This document shows positions 34,268-43,868 of a stretch of DNA of 64,000 bases, in pieces. The DNA lies in NCBI GenBank assembly GCA_944325445.1, contig CALVAG010000008.1, positions 1 to 64,000 on the forward strand. The letters are read 5' to 3'. The DNA is from an uncultured Bacteroidales bacterium. GTDB lineage: Bacteria > Bacteroidota > Bacteroidia > Bacteroidales > UBA932. The translations under genes were made by a program, and so were the position numbers. Every line of letters starts with the position of its first letter. Within the stretch, counting starts at the first letter, position 1. Under the pieces are notes generated by a model that made no database searches, had not been told where the DNA came from, and saw only the letters and a list, made by a program, of their open reading frames with translations.

Positions 34268-34297
34268 AAGGGCTTGCCGTAAAAGGTGAGCCCTTTT
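34268..34297 (+). terminator. his attenuator hairpin
   Basis: An 11-bp stem (34268-34278 with 34285-34295, two G-T pairs) closes a GTAAAA loop and is followed by TTAATTTAAA, 20 nt before hisG. The T tail is interrupted, so termination may be partial, as expected of an attenuator. Confidence 0.75.
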
Positions 34298-34316
34298 AAT
34301 TTAAACGGTAAAAACG

Positions 34317-35168
34317 ATGTTGAGAATTGCATTACAATCCAAAGGAAGATTAAATGAAGAGAGTCTGGGAATACTGAGAGACTCCGGCATTAAAATAGAA
34401 GAGAGTAAAAGAAAGCTGCTTTCCAAGGCGCTCAATTATCCTGTCGAGGTAATTTATCTCAGGGATGATGATATTCCCCATGCGGTTGCTGCAGGAATCG
34501 CCGATTTGGGAATTGTCGGTCACAACGAGGTTATGGAAAAGTGCGAAAATGTAAAGGAAATTTTCAATCTGGGCTTTGGAAAATGCAGGTTGTCACTGGC
34601 GATACCAAAGACGGAGACATACACCGGATTATCCTATTTCAACGGCAAGAAGGTAGCTACCTCCTACCCTGTCATACTGCAAAAATTCTTTGACGAAAAC
34701 GGCATAGACGCCATTATAGAGGAGATTGCAGGCAGCGTGGAAATCGCTCCCTCGATAGGGCTTACAGACAGTATATTCGATATTGTAAGCAGCGGCAGCA
34801 CACTGGTATCCAACGGTCTTGTAGAGGTTGAAAAGGTGCTGGACTCGGAGGCCGTAGTGGTTGCAAATCCCTCCATGGGAAGCGAAAAGGAGGAGGCTGT
34901 AGCGGATCTCCTCTTCAGGTTTGAATCGGTAAAACGCAGCCGGGGCAAAAAATATATTCTGGTAAATATCCCCAACGACAAGATAAAGGAGGCGCTTACG
35001 ATAATCCCCAGCATGAAAAGCCCTACCCTTTTACCTTTGGCAGACAAGAACTGGAGCGCCATACACACTGTGATAGATGAAGAGGATATCTGGGAAAAAT
35101 GCTATCAGTTGAAAAAGATAGGTGCGGAAGATATACTTATCCTTTCGCTGGAAAAAATGATATTATAG
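34317..35168 (+). CDS. hisG: ATP phosphoribosyltransferase HisG (long form)
   Basis: First step of histidine synthesis: ATP + PRPP to phosphoribosyl-ATP. 283 residues, the long hexameric form that works without HisZ. RIALQSKGRLNEES at the N-terminus, DIVSSGSTLVSNGL as the PRPP loop, and a C-terminal 75-residue ACT-like regulatory domain (YILVNIPNDKIKEAL...SPTLLPL) for His feedback. Confidence 0.96.
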   Translation: MLRIALQSKGRLNEESLGILRDSGIKIEESKRKLLSKALNYPVEVIYLRDDDIPHAVAAGIADLGIVGHNEVMEKCENVKEIFNLGFGKCRLSLAIPKTETYTGLSYFNGKKVATSYPVILQKFFDENGIDAIIEEIAGSVEIAPSIGLTDSIFDIVSSGSTLVSNGLVEVEKVLDSEAVVVANPSMGSEKEEAVADLLFRFESVKRSRGKKYILVNIPNDKIKEALTIIPSMKSPTLLPLADKNWSAIHTVIDEEDIWEKCYQLKKIGAEDILILSLEKMIL

Positions 35169-35190
35169 AGAGGGTAAACCGGATTGGATT

Positions 35191-36504
35191 ATGGAAACCG
35201 AGATCAAGATCATCGACTACACGCCGGATATCAATATCGGCGCCGTTTTAAGAGGCGGAAGCAGAAAGCAGGAAGAGAGCGCCGAAAAAAGCTCAAGGGA
35301 GATTGTAGAGAGAATAAGGGAAGAGGGCGACTCCGCCGTTATCTCCTATCTTAAAAAATTCGACAATTTCGAATGTACGGCAGATAAGCTGCATGTAAGC
35401 GAAAAGGAGTATGAAGAGGCGGAAAGGGCTATCGGGCCGGAACTTGCCGAAGCCATGGAGGTCGCCATTTCCAATGTAAAAAAGTTTCATCAGGCACAGA
35501 GAGTTCCAGATATAGAAGTGGAGACCATGCCTGGAGTCGTATGCAGGCAGAAAAGCGTACCTGTCGAACGTGTAGGGCTATATATTCCGGGAGGGACCGC
35601 CCCGCTCTTCTCTACCGTAATAATGCTGGCCGTACCGGCTAAAATTGCGGGTTGCAAAAGAGTTATAATGTGCTCACCTGTAAATAAAAACGGAGTGATA
35701 GCTCCGGAAGTGCTCTATTGCGCCAAAAGGTGCGGCGTAGACAAGGTATATAAAATCGGAGGGGCGACAGCAATAGGCGCAATGGCATTCGGAACTGAAC
35801 ATGTAGAGAAGGTAGACAAGATTTTCGGTCCAGGAAACAGTTACGTAACTGCGGCAAAACAGTATGTTTCAAAGGCTGTATGCGCAATCGACATGCCGGC
35901 AGGCCCATCCGAAGTGATGATATTGGCAGATGAAAGCGCAAACCCGGAGTTTGTCACTGCAGACTTCATATCACAGCTGGAACACGGCCCTGAAAGCCAG
36001 GCCGTTTTGGTTACAGCAAGCAGAGCATTGGCTGAAAAGGTCTCTAAACTCTTTACCGGACAGGTAACGGAGTTGGGAAGGAAAGGCTATATTTTGGAGT
36101 CGGCGAAAAACAGCAGTATTGTAATTGTACCTCAAAAAAAGATGTTGAGCGAAGTCGCAAACATATATGCACCTGAGCATCTGATAATCGCGACAGAGGA
36201 TTGCGATGCGGTAGCAGAAGAGATTACAAATGCAGGCAGCATATTTATAGGAAATTATACCCCGGAAAGTGCAGGAGATTATGCTTCCGGGACCAACCAT
36301 ACCCTTCCGACCGGCGGATGGGCCGTCTCATACAGCGGTGTGAACCTGAGCAGTTTCGTAAAGAGAATCACATTGCAGAAAATAAGCCCGGAGGGATTGC
36401 TGAAACTTGCTCCATCCATTGAGACAATGGCTGCCGCCGAAGGGCTCGACGGACACAAAAGGGCTGCAGGCATAAGAGTTGAAAGCATCAGAAAAAACAG
36501 ATAA
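35191..36504 (+). CDS. hisD: Histidinol dehydrogenase HisD
   Basis: Zinc, NAD-dependent oxidation of L-histidinol to histidine. 437 residues. [20 protein letters not shown], the family signature [44 protein letters not shown] (His ligand) and [10 protein letters not shown] near the C-terminus. 22 bp after hisG. Confidence 0.96.
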   Translation: METEIKIIDYTPDINIGAVLRGGSRKQEESAEKSSREIVERIREEGDSAVISYLKKFDNFECTADKLHVSEKEYEEAERAIGPELAEAMEVAISNVKKFHQAQRVPDIEVETMPGVVCRQKSVPVERVGLYIPGGTAPLFSTVIMLAVPAKIAGCKRVIMCSPVNKNGVIAPEVLYCAKRCGVDKVYKIGGATAIGAMAFGTEHVEKVDKIFGPGNSYVTAAKQYVSKAVCAIDMPAGPSEVMILADESANPEFVTADFISQLEHGPESQAVLVTASRALAEKVSKLFTGQVTELGRKGYILESAKNSSIVIVPQKKMLSEVANIYAPEHLIIATEDCDAVAEEITNAGSIFIGNYTPESAGDYASGTNHTLPTGGWAVSYSGVNLSSFVKRITLQKISPEGLLKLAPSIETMAAAEGLDGHKRAAGIRVESIRKNR

Positions 36505-36507
36505 GCC

Positions 36508-38172
36508 ATGGAAGATATTTTGAAATATGTAAGGGAGAATATTAAAAGGCTCATTCCCTACTCTACCGCACGGGACGACTGTAAAATAAAAATGGATGTC
36601 TACCTCGATGCCAATGAGAACCCATACAATAACGGGGTGAACAGATATCCCTCTCCGTTTCAGGAAGAGCTGAAGGAGCGTATCGCCATTCTAAAGAAAA
36701 CCGGAAGTGAGAATATATTTTTAGGGAATGGCAGCGATGAGGCTATAGACTTAATATACAGAATATTTTGCGAGCCTAATAAAAGCAGCGCTTTAATCAT
36801 ATCGCCAAGCTACGGCATGTATTCCGTTGCAGCGGAAATCAATGCCGTGGAGATTATAAAATATCGGTTGGAAGAGAATTTCGGGCTTGATGCGAGGAAA
36901 ATGCTATCCCTTGTCAGGGAAGATACGAAGGTCATCTTCATCTGCTCTCCAAACAATCCCTCAGGCAATCTGCTCTCACAAAAGGAGATCGAATATGTAA
37001 TAGATAACTTCGACGGAATCGTGGTGGTCGATGAAGCCTACATAGACTTTGCCGGAAGCTCCTCATTCAGCAGGCTTGTAAACGAAAAAAGAAATTTGGT
37101 CGTACTGCAGACCCTCTCCAAACTCTACGCCATGGCAGGCCTGAGAGTGGGCATCGCCATTGCAAACAGAGATATTGTAAAGATTATGAATAATGTCAAA
37201 TATCCATACAATATCAGTTGCATAAACCAGCAGACGGCACTTTCGCTATTGAAAGAGCCTCTCAAAATCAGGGAGCAGTGCGAGGCAATCATAGAGGAAA
37301 GAGGCTATCTGGAAAAGATGCTGCAGCCTCTTTCCATAGTAAAAAAAGTATATAAATCAGATGCCAACTTTTTGTTAGTCAAATTTGCAGACAAAGATAT
37401 CGCATTTAAAACTTTAGGTAACGGCGGGGTTATTGTAAGAGACAGATCGTCGCTTGAGATGTGCGACAACTCGCTCAGGATAACTGTCGGAACTCCTAAG
37501 GAGAATGACAGATTGCTGGGAATTCTCTATGCGCTCGACAATAAAGAGTTCCATGCAAGGGAAAAAGGAGGAACCGATAGCGGCAGGAGTAACGGAAGGA
37601 GAGCTATAGTGTCGAGAGAGACAAATGAAACATCAATACAGATTGCGCTCGATCTGGACCGTTTTTATACGCCGTTTATCTCTACAGGCCTGAATTTTTT
37701 CGACCACATGCTGGAACAGATTGCCTATCATGCAAACATAGGGCTCAATATTGTGGCGGTCGGGGACTTGAAGCGAGACGACCATCACACGATAGAGGAT
37801 GTCGCCATAACTCTTGCCCAGGCTTTCGACAGAGCGCTCGGTGCAAGAAAGGGAATAGAGAGATACGGTTTTTCTCTCCCCATGGATGAGGCCGAAGCTA
37901 CCGTTCTGATAGATTTGGGCGGCAGGATAGATTTTAAATGGGAGGTGGAATTCAAGGGGAACATGATAGGCGATGTAAATGCCCAGATGTTTAACCATTT
38001 CTTTAAGTCATTCTCGCAAAACCTTAAATGCAACCTGCATATAAAAGCCGATGGAGAGAATGACCACCATATAATCGAGGGCGTGTTCAAGGCATTTGCA
38101 CGCGCCATGAAATGTGCGGTAAGAGAAGACAGACAAAATGCCGGTATCCCAAGCAGTAAAGGAAAACTATAA
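36508..38172 (+). CDS. hisCB: HisC-HisB fusion: histidinol-phosphate aminotransferase / imidazoleglycerol-phosphate dehydratase
   Basis: 554 residues in one uninterrupted frame. Residues 1-345 are HisC: LDANENPY, FLGNGSDEAID, CSPNNPSGNL, and the PLP lysine in TLSKLYAMAGLRVG (Lys205). A linker of about 20 residues (REKGGTDSGRSNG) follows. Residues 363-554 are the dehydratase HisB: STGLNFFDHMLEQIAYHA, DDHHTIEDVAI and NDHHIIEGVFKAFARA, which supply the manganese ligands. In many bacteria HisB is instead fused to a HAD histidinol-phosphatase, which is absent here. No Met or RBS stands at the junction, so separate translation of HisB is unlikely. Steps 6 and 7 of the pathway are joined. Confidence 0.93.
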   Translation: MEDILKYVRENIKRLIPYSTARDDCKIKMDVYLDANENPYNNGVNRYPSPFQEELKERIAILKKTGSENIFLGNGSDEAIDLIYRIFCEPNKSSALIISPSYGMYSVAAEINAVEIIKYRLEENFGLDARKMLSLVREDTKVIFICSPNNPSGNLLSQKEIEYVIDNFDGIVVVDEAYIDFAGSSSFSRLVNEKRNLVVLQTLSKLYAMAGLRVGIAIANRDIVKIMNNVKYPYNISCINQQTALSLLKEPLKIREQCEAIIEERGYLEKMLQPLSIVKKVYKSDANFLLVKFADKDIAFKTLGNGGVIVRDRSSLEMCDNSLRITVGTPKENDRLLGILYALDNKEFHAREKGGTDSGRSNGRRAIVSRETNETSIQIALDLDRFYTPFISTGLNFFDHMLEQIAYHANIGLNIVAVGDLKRDDHHTIEDVAITLAQAFDRALGARKGIERYGFSLPMDEAEATVLIDLGGRIDFKWEVEFKGNMIGDVNAQMFNHFFKSFSQNLKCNLHIKADGENDHHIIEGVFKAFARAMKCAVREDRQNAGIPSSKGKL

Positions 38173-38771
38173 TGGTAGGAATCATAGATTACAAAACCGG
38201 AAATCTCAGATCCGTAGAAAATGCGCTTTACAGGGCAGGCGTCGAATATGCAGTCACAGCCGAACCTGCCATATTGCATTCATGCTCGCATATTCTCCTT
38301 CCGGGAGTCGGAGATGCGGGATGGGCTATGGGACGTATCTGTGAAAACGGGATAGCAGATATAATCGCTACCTTTACCCAACCTGTCATGGGAATATGCC
38401 TCGGAATGCAGATAATGTGCTCTTACTCGGAAGAGAGCGATACCCGATGCCTCGGCATCTTTCCCGGCAAAATAAGAAGGATTCCGGAAAAGAGCACGGA
38501 GGGGGAAAAGATAAAAGTGCCTCACATAGGCTGGAACAGTGTAAGATATAACGACAATGAACTTTTCGACGGAATAAGGCAGGATGAGTATTTCTATTTC
38601 GTACATTCATATTGTGCAGAGATAGACGAATATACTGCCGGAGTGACCGTTTACGGGACAGAATTCGGTTCGGTCCTGCGGAGAGGCAATTTCATAGGCT
38701 GTCAGTTCCATCCCGAAAAAAGCGGTACTGCAGGAGAGAGGCTGCTAAAAAACTTTTTAAAAATGAAATAG
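38172..38771 (+). CDS. hisH: Imidazole glycerol phosphate synthase glutaminase HisH
   Basis: Supplies ammonia to HisF. 199 residues, class I amidotransferase: nucleophile Cys in MGICLGMQIMCSYSEES, HIGWNSV, and the His-Glu of GCQFHPEKSG. Its ATG shares one base with the hisCB stop (TAATG). Confidence 0.96.
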   Translation: MVGIIDYKTGNLRSVENALYRAGVEYAVTAEPAILHSCSHILLPGVGDAGWAMGRICENGIADIIATFTQPVMGICLGMQIMCSYSEESDTRCLGIFPGKIRRIPEKSTEGEKIKVPHIGWNSVRYNDNELFDGIRQDEYFYFVHSYCAEIDEYTAGVTVYGTEFGSVLRRGNFIGCQFHPEKSGTAGERLLKNFLKMK

Positions 38772-38774
38772 ACC

Positions 38775-39506
38775 ATGATAGAGATAATTCCGGCAATAGA
38801 CATTATAGGAGGAAAATGCGTGAGACTCTCGCAAGGAGACTACCAAAGATGCAGGGAATATGAAGATTCCCCGCTCGAAATGGCAAAAAGGTTCGAGGAT
38901 TGCGGAGCAAGATGGCTCCATACGGTAGATCTGGAAGGGGCCAGAGGCGACTCTCCTAAAAATTTGAAAACAATCGAGCAAATTGCCTCACGCACATCCC
39001 TGAAGATTGAAATGGGCGGCGGCATAAAAAGCAACGGCTCGCTTTCCGATGCCTTCAGCGCGGGAGCAGACAGAGTCATCTGCGGCAGTATAGCCTGCAG
39101 CGACAAACCTCTCTTTACAGAGTGGCTTGAGCGTTACTCCGGTGAAAAAATAGTGCTCGGGGCCGATGTCAAGGGAGAAACCGTAGCGGTCAGGGGATGG
39201 ACCGAAAGCGGAAACATTACGCTCGATGAGCTGCTTGCCGAATTTCTCTTCAAAGGGCTCAGACATGCAATCATTACGGATATAGAAAACGACGGCATGC
39301 TGAACGGCGCCTCGGTTTCGCTGTACAGGAAGGTCTCGGAAAAGTTCGGGCAATTGCACATCATCGCAAGCGGAGGTATAGGTTGCATGGATGATATTAC
39401 TGTTTTACAAGATAATAAAATTGAATCCGTAATAGTAGGAAAAGCCATCTATGAGGGGCGCATCTCTCTGGATGAACTTAAAAGGTTCAATATAAACAGG
39501 GGTTGA
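38775..39506 (+). CDS. hisA: ProFAR isomerase HisA
   Basis: Phosphoribosyl-formimino-AICAR-phosphate isomerase, a (beta/alpha)8 barrel. 243 residues. [19 protein letters not shown] with the catalytic Asp, [27 protein letters not shown] with the second Asp, and [10 protein letters not shown] for phosphate binding. Confidence 0.96.
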   Translation: MIEIIPAIDIIGGKCVRLSQGDYQRCREYEDSPLEMAKRFEDCGARWLHTVDLEGARGDSPKNLKTIEQIASRTSLKIEMGGGIKSNGSLSDAFSAGADRVICGSIACSDKPLFTEWLERYSGEKIVLGADVKGETVAVRGWTESGNITLDELLAEFLFKGLRHAIITDIENDGMLNGASVSLYRKVSEKFGQLHIIASGGIGCMDDITVLQDNKIESVIVGKAIYEGRISLDELKRFNINRG

Positions 39507-39508
39507 AT

Positions 39509-40267
39509 ATGTATGCAAAGAGAATAATACCATGTCTCGACATCCGCGACGGAAAGACGGTAAAGGGAATCAACTTTAAGGGGATTACAAGCGTAGGCGA
39601 CCCTGTGGAGATGGCAAGGCGCTATTCAGAGCAAATGGCGGACGAACTCGTATTCCTCGACATAAGCGCCACTCTGGAGGGAAGAAAGACCTTTGCATCG
39701 CTGGTCGAGCGTATTTCCCGTGAAATAAATATCCCATTTACGGTCGGAGGGGGCGTCTCGTCTGTCGAAGATGCAGACATTCTGCTGCAGGCCGGCGCAG
39801 ACAAGGTTTCGATAAACAGCGCGGCGGTGAAAAACCCGCAGCTGATATGCGAACTAAAGGAAAAATTCGGCTCTCAGTTCATTGTTGTCGCGATAGACGC
39901 AAAAAAGGTAAACGGGGAGTATGTGGTAACGACACACGGGGGAAACAGATTTACAGACATAAAGTTATATGAATGGGCCGTAGAGGCCGAAAAGCTCGGG
40001 GCCGGAGAGATTCTCTTTACCTCGATGGACTGCGACGGTACCAAAAAGGGCTACGACTGCCAGGCCTACACAAAACTCGCACAACTTGTAAACATTCCCA
40101 TAATTGCCTCGGGAGGGGCCGGTTCGATAGATGATATCGTGGAAGTGCTTTCTCATGATCCCGGGGCCGACGCAGCGCTTGCCGCATCTATATTCCACTA
40201 CGGCAGCGTAGCTATTCCAGAATTGAAAAAAGCATTGAAAAACAAAAATATACCTGTAAGAATTTAA
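39509..40267 (+). CDS. hisF: Imidazole glycerol phosphate synthase cyclase HisF
   Basis: Uses ammonia from HisH to form imidazoleglycerol phosphate and AICAR. 252 residues from ATG 39509; a TTG two codons earlier overlaps the hisA stop and is less likely. [56 protein letters not shown] (catalytic Asp) and [11 protein letters not shown]. Confidence 0.96.
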   Translation: MYAKRIIPCLDIRDGKTVKGINFKGITSVGDPVEMARRYSEQMADELVFLDISATLEGRKTFASLVERISREINIPFTVGGGVSSVEDADILLQAGADKVSINSAAVKNPQLICELKEKFGSQFIVVAIDAKKVNGEYVVTTHGGNRFTDIKLYEWAVEAEKLGAGEILFTSMDCDGTKKGYDCQAYTKLAQLVNIPIIASGGAGSIDDIVEVLSHDPGADAALAASIFHYGSVAIPELKKALKNKNIPVRI

Positions 40268-40277
40268 ACTATTGGTT

Positions 40278-40892
40278 ATGATAGAGACAAACTTTAAAAC
40301 CGAAGAACTAAATTTCGAAAAAAACGGCAACGGGCTTATCCCGGCAATCATTCAGGACAGCACTACCCTGAAAGTCCTCATGCTCGGCTACATGAACAGA
40401 GAGGCACTCGAAAAGAGCCTTGCAGAGGAAAAGGTAACCTTTTTCAGCCGCACTAAAAACCGGCTGTGGACCAAAGGAGAGACAAGCGGGAATTTCCTTA
40501 TTCCCGAAAAGATATTCGCCGACTGCGACAGCGACACCCTTCTGGTTATGGCAAAGGCCATGGGACCCACATGCCACACCAACTCCACCAGCTGCTTCCA
40601 TACCGATGATACCGAAGGCTTCATACGGGAGCTCGAAAAGATAATCCTCCAGCGCAAGGCAGATGCCCCTGAAGGTTCCTATACTGCAAAACTCTTTGCG
40701 AAAGGTGTAAACAAAATTGCCCAGAAGGTGGGTGAAGAGGCTGTAGAGACAGTTATCGAGGCCGTAGACGGCAATGATGAAAGGCTGATTTACGAAGCTT
40801 CCGACCTCATCTATCACCTGCTGGTTCTGCTGGCAAGCAAGAATATGCGTATTGCCGATTTGGAAAAGGAGCTCCACTCACGCCATAAATAG
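40278..40892 (+). CDS. hisIE: Bifunctional PRA-cyclohydrolase / PRA-ATP pyrophosphatase HisIE
   Basis: Steps 2 and 3 of the pathway. 204 residues from ATG 40278; the TTG at 40272 is a weaker start. HisI part: MLGYMNREALEKSL, TFFSRTKNRLWTKGETSGN, and metal-site DCDSDTLL and GPTCHTN. HisE part from about residue 115: ADAPEGSYTAKLFAKGVNKI and the EEAVETVIEA helix with LIYHLLVLLA. Confidence 0.96.
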   Translation: MIETNFKTEELNFEKNGNGLIPAIIQDSTTLKVLMLGYMNREALEKSLAEEKVTFFSRTKNRLWTKGETSGNFLIPEKIFADCDSDTLLVMAKAMGPTCHTNSTSCFHTDDTEGFIRELEKIILQRKADAPEGSYTAKLFAKGVNKIAQKVGEEAVETVIEAVDGNDERLIYEASDLIYHLLVLLASKNMRIADLEKELHSRHK

Positions 40893-40913
40893 TAAAAATC
40901 ATCTTCATTTGAC

Positions 40914-40921
40914 TATCTTTG
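40914..40921 (+). promoter_or_regulatory. Putative -7 box for the HAD gene
   Basis: TATCTTTG matches TAnnTTTG, 17 bp before the ATG at 40939. No -33 TTTG at the usual spacing. If used, the HAD gene would also be made apart from the his operon. Confidence 0.4.
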
Positions 40922-40938
40922 TATCTGTCGGAAAAGGG

Positions 40939-41817
40939 ATGAAGAAGATGAAAGAGAAAGAAGAGAGACTTCCAATAGTCGCACTGATTTATGATTTCGA
41001 CGGTACGCTCTCACCGGGAAACATGCAGGAGTACTCGTTTATCGAGGCGATAGGCCAGAACAAGGAGGATTTTTGGGCCAAAACAGCCGAAATGGCGCAG
41101 GAACAGGATTCAGACAATATTCTTACCTATATGCTGCTGATGCTCCAGAAATCGAAAGAAACAGGCATTTCCATAAGAAAAGAGAGTTTCCGCAGGTTCG
41201 GAGAGTCCGTAGAACTTTTCAATGGCGTAAAAGGATGGTTCGGACGCATCAGGAAGTTCGGTCTCGAACACGGGGTAAGCGTAGAGCACTACATAAACTC
41301 TTCGGGAATGAAAGAGATTATCGAAGGGACCTCTATCGCCGGTGAATTCAAGGCAATCTTCGCCTGTTCATATTATTACAATGAAAGCGGGGAGGCGGTA
41401 TGGCCTGCGGCCGCAGTCAATTATACGAACAAGACACAGTTCCTTTTCAAGATAAACAAGGGAATCTTCAGCATAAGCGATTCTGTCAAGATAAATGAAT
41501 CCGTTCCTGAAGATGAGAAAAGAATTTCTTTCAATAACATGATATATTTCGGTGACGGAGAGACAGATGTGCCCTGCATGAAATTAATCAAGCAGCTCGG
41601 CGGGACATCCGTTGCCGTCTATGAACCGGATAATTTAAAAAAAGAGGAAATAGCAAAAAGGCTGATGAGACAGGAGCGCGTAAACTACCTCTGCCCTGCC
41701 GACTACAGCGAAGACGGCAAGCTGGACAGGCTTGTAAAGGCGATAATCTGCAAAATAAAGGCAGATGAAGATTTGCGCCGCTTCAAAAAGCGGATGACAG
41801 AAAACATCAATGTATAA
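40939..41817 (+). CDS. HAD-superfamily phosphatase; candidate histidinol-phosphatase
   Basis: 292 residues from ATG 40939. HAD motif I YDFDGTLS (Asp19 nucleophile, Asp21 acid/base), a large helical cap, motif II around HYINSSGMKE, a motif-III lysine probably in TNKTQFLFK, and motif IV YFGDGETDVPCM. It follows hisIE by 46 bp. The his operon has every step except histidinol-phosphate hydrolysis, because the HisB here lacks the HAD domain, so this gene is the nearest candidate for it. The cap differs from the short HisB-N type, so this is an inference from context. Confidence 0.8.
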   Translation: MKKMKEKEERLPIVALIYDFDGTLSPGNMQEYSFIEAIGQNKEDFWAKTAEMAQEQDSDNILTYMLLMLQKSKETGISIRKESFRRFGESVELFNGVKGWFGRIRKFGLEHGVSVEHYINSSGMKEIIEGTSIAGEFKAIFACSYYYNESGEAVWPAAAVNYTNKTQFLFKINKGIFSISDSVKINESVPEDEKRISFNNMIYFGDGETDVPCMKLIKQLGGTSVAVYEPDNLKKEEIAKRLMRQERVNYLCPADYSEDGKLDRLVKAIICKIKADEDLRRFKKRMTENINV

Positions 41818-41839
41818 CCATACATAACTTAACCCGGCT

Positions 41840-43243
41840 ATGGAAAATCTGAACGCGCTTATAGGCTCTGTAAACAACATATTTTGGAGTTATCTGCTCA
41901 TAGTGGTCCTTATAGGATGCGCCCTGTGGTTCTCATTCAAGACCAGGTTCGTGCAGTTCAGAATGCTCGGGGAGATGTTCAGAATCCCGTTCGAGAAGAA
42001 AGAGCAGAAGTCTGCAATTTCATCATTCGAAGCCTTTGCCGTCTCGCTCGCCAGCCGCGTAGGCACCGGAAATCTTGCCGGGGTGGCTACCGCCATAGTC
42101 GTGGGCGGACCGGGGGCTGTATTCTGGATGTGGGTTATGGCCATAATGGGCTCCGCCAGCGCTTTCATTGAATCCACGCTTGCCCAGCTTTACAAGACCA
42201 AAGGCAAGGACTCCTATATTGGAGGCCCTGCCTACTATATTGAAAAAGGACTTAAAAAGAGATGGTTAGGTGTTTTATTTGCAGTATTGCTTACAATAAC
42301 CTTCGGATTCGCATTCAATTCTGTCCAGAGCAACACCTTGTGCGCGGCCTTTACCAAGGCGTTCAATGTAGACCAGACCGTCATAGGCGTAATAGTAACC
42401 GTACTCACACTGGTTGTCATTTTTGGAGGGATAAGGCGCATCGCCCATGTCAGCGGTGTTATAGTGCCGGTAATGGCATTAGGGTACATTCTCCTTGCGC
42501 TTTTTGTCATAGCAATGAACATCAACCATATACCATATGTCATTAAAACTATAGTCACAAGTGCATTCGGCTTTGAGCAGGCAATTGGAGGCGGTATCGG
42601 GGCGGCAGTGATGCAGGGTGTAAAACGCGGGCTGTTCAGCAATGAGGCCGGAATGGGCTCGGCCCCGAACGTTGCGGCGACAGCAAAGACCTCTCATCCT
42701 GTAAAACAGGGATTGATCCAGGCTTTAGGAGTCTTTACCGATACGCTCGTAATCTGTTCCTGCACTGCCTTCATAATCCTTTTCAGCGATGTCCCGCTTG
42801 ATGAAAACAACGGCATCCAGCTTACCCAGGATGCGCTCTCCACACAGGTTGGAAGCATGGGCAGCTATTTCGTGGCCATAGTGCTCCTCTTCTTTGCCTT
42901 TACCAGCATAATAGGCAACTATTATTACGGCGAGGCAAACATCAGATACATTTTGAAGCGGCGCAGCAACGGTGTAAAAACGGGGATACTCTATCTCTAC
43001 AGAATACTTGTGGGTGTCATGGTAATGGTCGGGGCCGTAGTAAGTCTGGATCTGGCGTGGAACATGGCGGATATTACAATGGGCATGATGACCCTTTGCA
43101 ACCTCATTGCAATACTTTTCCTGGGCAAATACGCCTTCAGGTTGCTTGACGACTATACCAGACAGAAAAAGGCCGGAATCAAGAGTCCGACCTTTTCAAA
43201 GGAGAAGATGCCCGATATAGCTAACGATTTAGAATCCTGGTAA
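41840..43243 (+). CDS. Sodium:alanine/glycine symporter (AGCS family)
   Basis: 467 residues, about 11 transmembrane helices. Family landmarks: LWFSFKTRFVQFRM, SFEAFAVSLASRVGTGNLAGVATAI (with the conserved VGTGN), GGPGAVFWMWVMA, KRGLFSNEAGMGSAPNVAATA and NYYYGEANIRYI. Imports small neutral amino acids with sodium. 22 bp after the HAD gene on the same strand. Its last 23 bp overlap the convergent cytidylate-kinase-like gene. Confidence 0.94.
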   Translation: MENLNALIGSVNNIFWSYLLIVVLIGCALWFSFKTRFVQFRMLGEMFRIPFEKKEQKSAISSFEAFAVSLASRVGTGNLAGVATAIVVGGPGAVFWMWVMAIMGSASAFIESTLAQLYKTKGKDSYIGGPAYYIEKGLKKRWLGVLFAVLLTITFGFAFNSVQSNTLCAAFTKAFNVDQTVIGVIVTVLTLVVIFGGIRRIAHVSGVIVPVMALGYILLALFVIAMNINHIPYVIKTIVTSAFGFEQAIGGGIGAAVMQGVKRGLFSNEAGMGSAPNVAATAKTSHPVKQGLIQALGVFTDTLVICSCTAFIILFSDVPLDENNGIQLTQDALSTQVGSMGSYFVAIVLLFFAFTSIIGNYYYGEANIRYILKRRSNGVKTGILYLYRILVGVMVMVGAVVSLDLAWNMADITMGMMTLCNLIAILFLGKYAFRLLDDYTRQKKAGIKSPTFSKEKMPDIANDLESW

Positions 43244-43868
43244 CCATCTCCTCTATAAGTTCTGCGCACATGTCGGTACCCATAAGGGAGGAATTGAGCG
43301 TAATGTCGTACGACGATGCCGCCCCCCACTGCTTGTATGAGTAGTAGTTATAGTAAGAAGCTCTCTTCTTGTCCTCCTTGCGCATATAATCCACCACTTC
43401 CTTGTCGGAGAGTTTCTTGAGCCCGTCGAGCCTGTGGCTCAGCCTCAGGCGCTCCACCCTGTCGCTGTCATTTGCGCAGATGAATGCGCTGAAGCAGTTC
43501 TCGTGGTCCCTGAGCACATAGTCCGCACAACGTCCTACAAAAATGGCCGATTTCGCATCTGCGATCTTACGGATGGCATCGCACTGGAATTTGAAAAGGT
43601 TGCTTCCGCTTATAGGATTGGATATGTTATAATCATTGAATCCGACAGACGAGAAATTCAGGCCGAACAACATGTTTCCACTCGATTTATATGGCGTCTC
43701 ATCTGCATTTTCGAAGAATTCTCTGGAAACTCCGCTCTCTTTTGAAGCCTTGTTCAGAAGCTCTTTGTCGTAAACGGGAATATTGAATATTTTAGACAGC
43801 TTGTTTGCCACTTCCAGCCCGCCTGCGCCGATCTGGCGCCCGACGGTAATATAAAATTTACTCTCCAT
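43221..43868 (-). CDS. Cytidylate-kinase-like P-loop protein
   Basis: 215 residues. N-terminal YITVGRQIGAGGLEVANKLS is the degenerate phosphate loop (no GKS/T) found in the cytidylate-kinase-2-like family. IPVYDKELLNKASK and AIFVGRCADYVLRD follow. A C-terminal Tyr-rich segment (ASYYNYYSYKQWG) is family-typical. The true substrate is uncertain; it is not the housekeeping Cmk. The start lies inside the end of the MATE gene (11-bp overlap), so the two are co-expressed. Confidence 0.87.
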   Translation of the reverse strand: MESKFYITVGRQIGAGGLEVANKLSKIFNIPVYDKELLNKASKESGVSREFFENADETPYKSSGNMLFGLNFSSVGFNDYNISNPISGSNLFKFQCDAIRKIADAKSAIFVGRCADYVLRDHENCFSAFICANDSDRVERLRLSHRLDGLKKLSDKEVVDYMRKEDKKRASYYNYYSYKQWGAASSYDITLNSSLMGTDMCAELIEEMVTRILNR

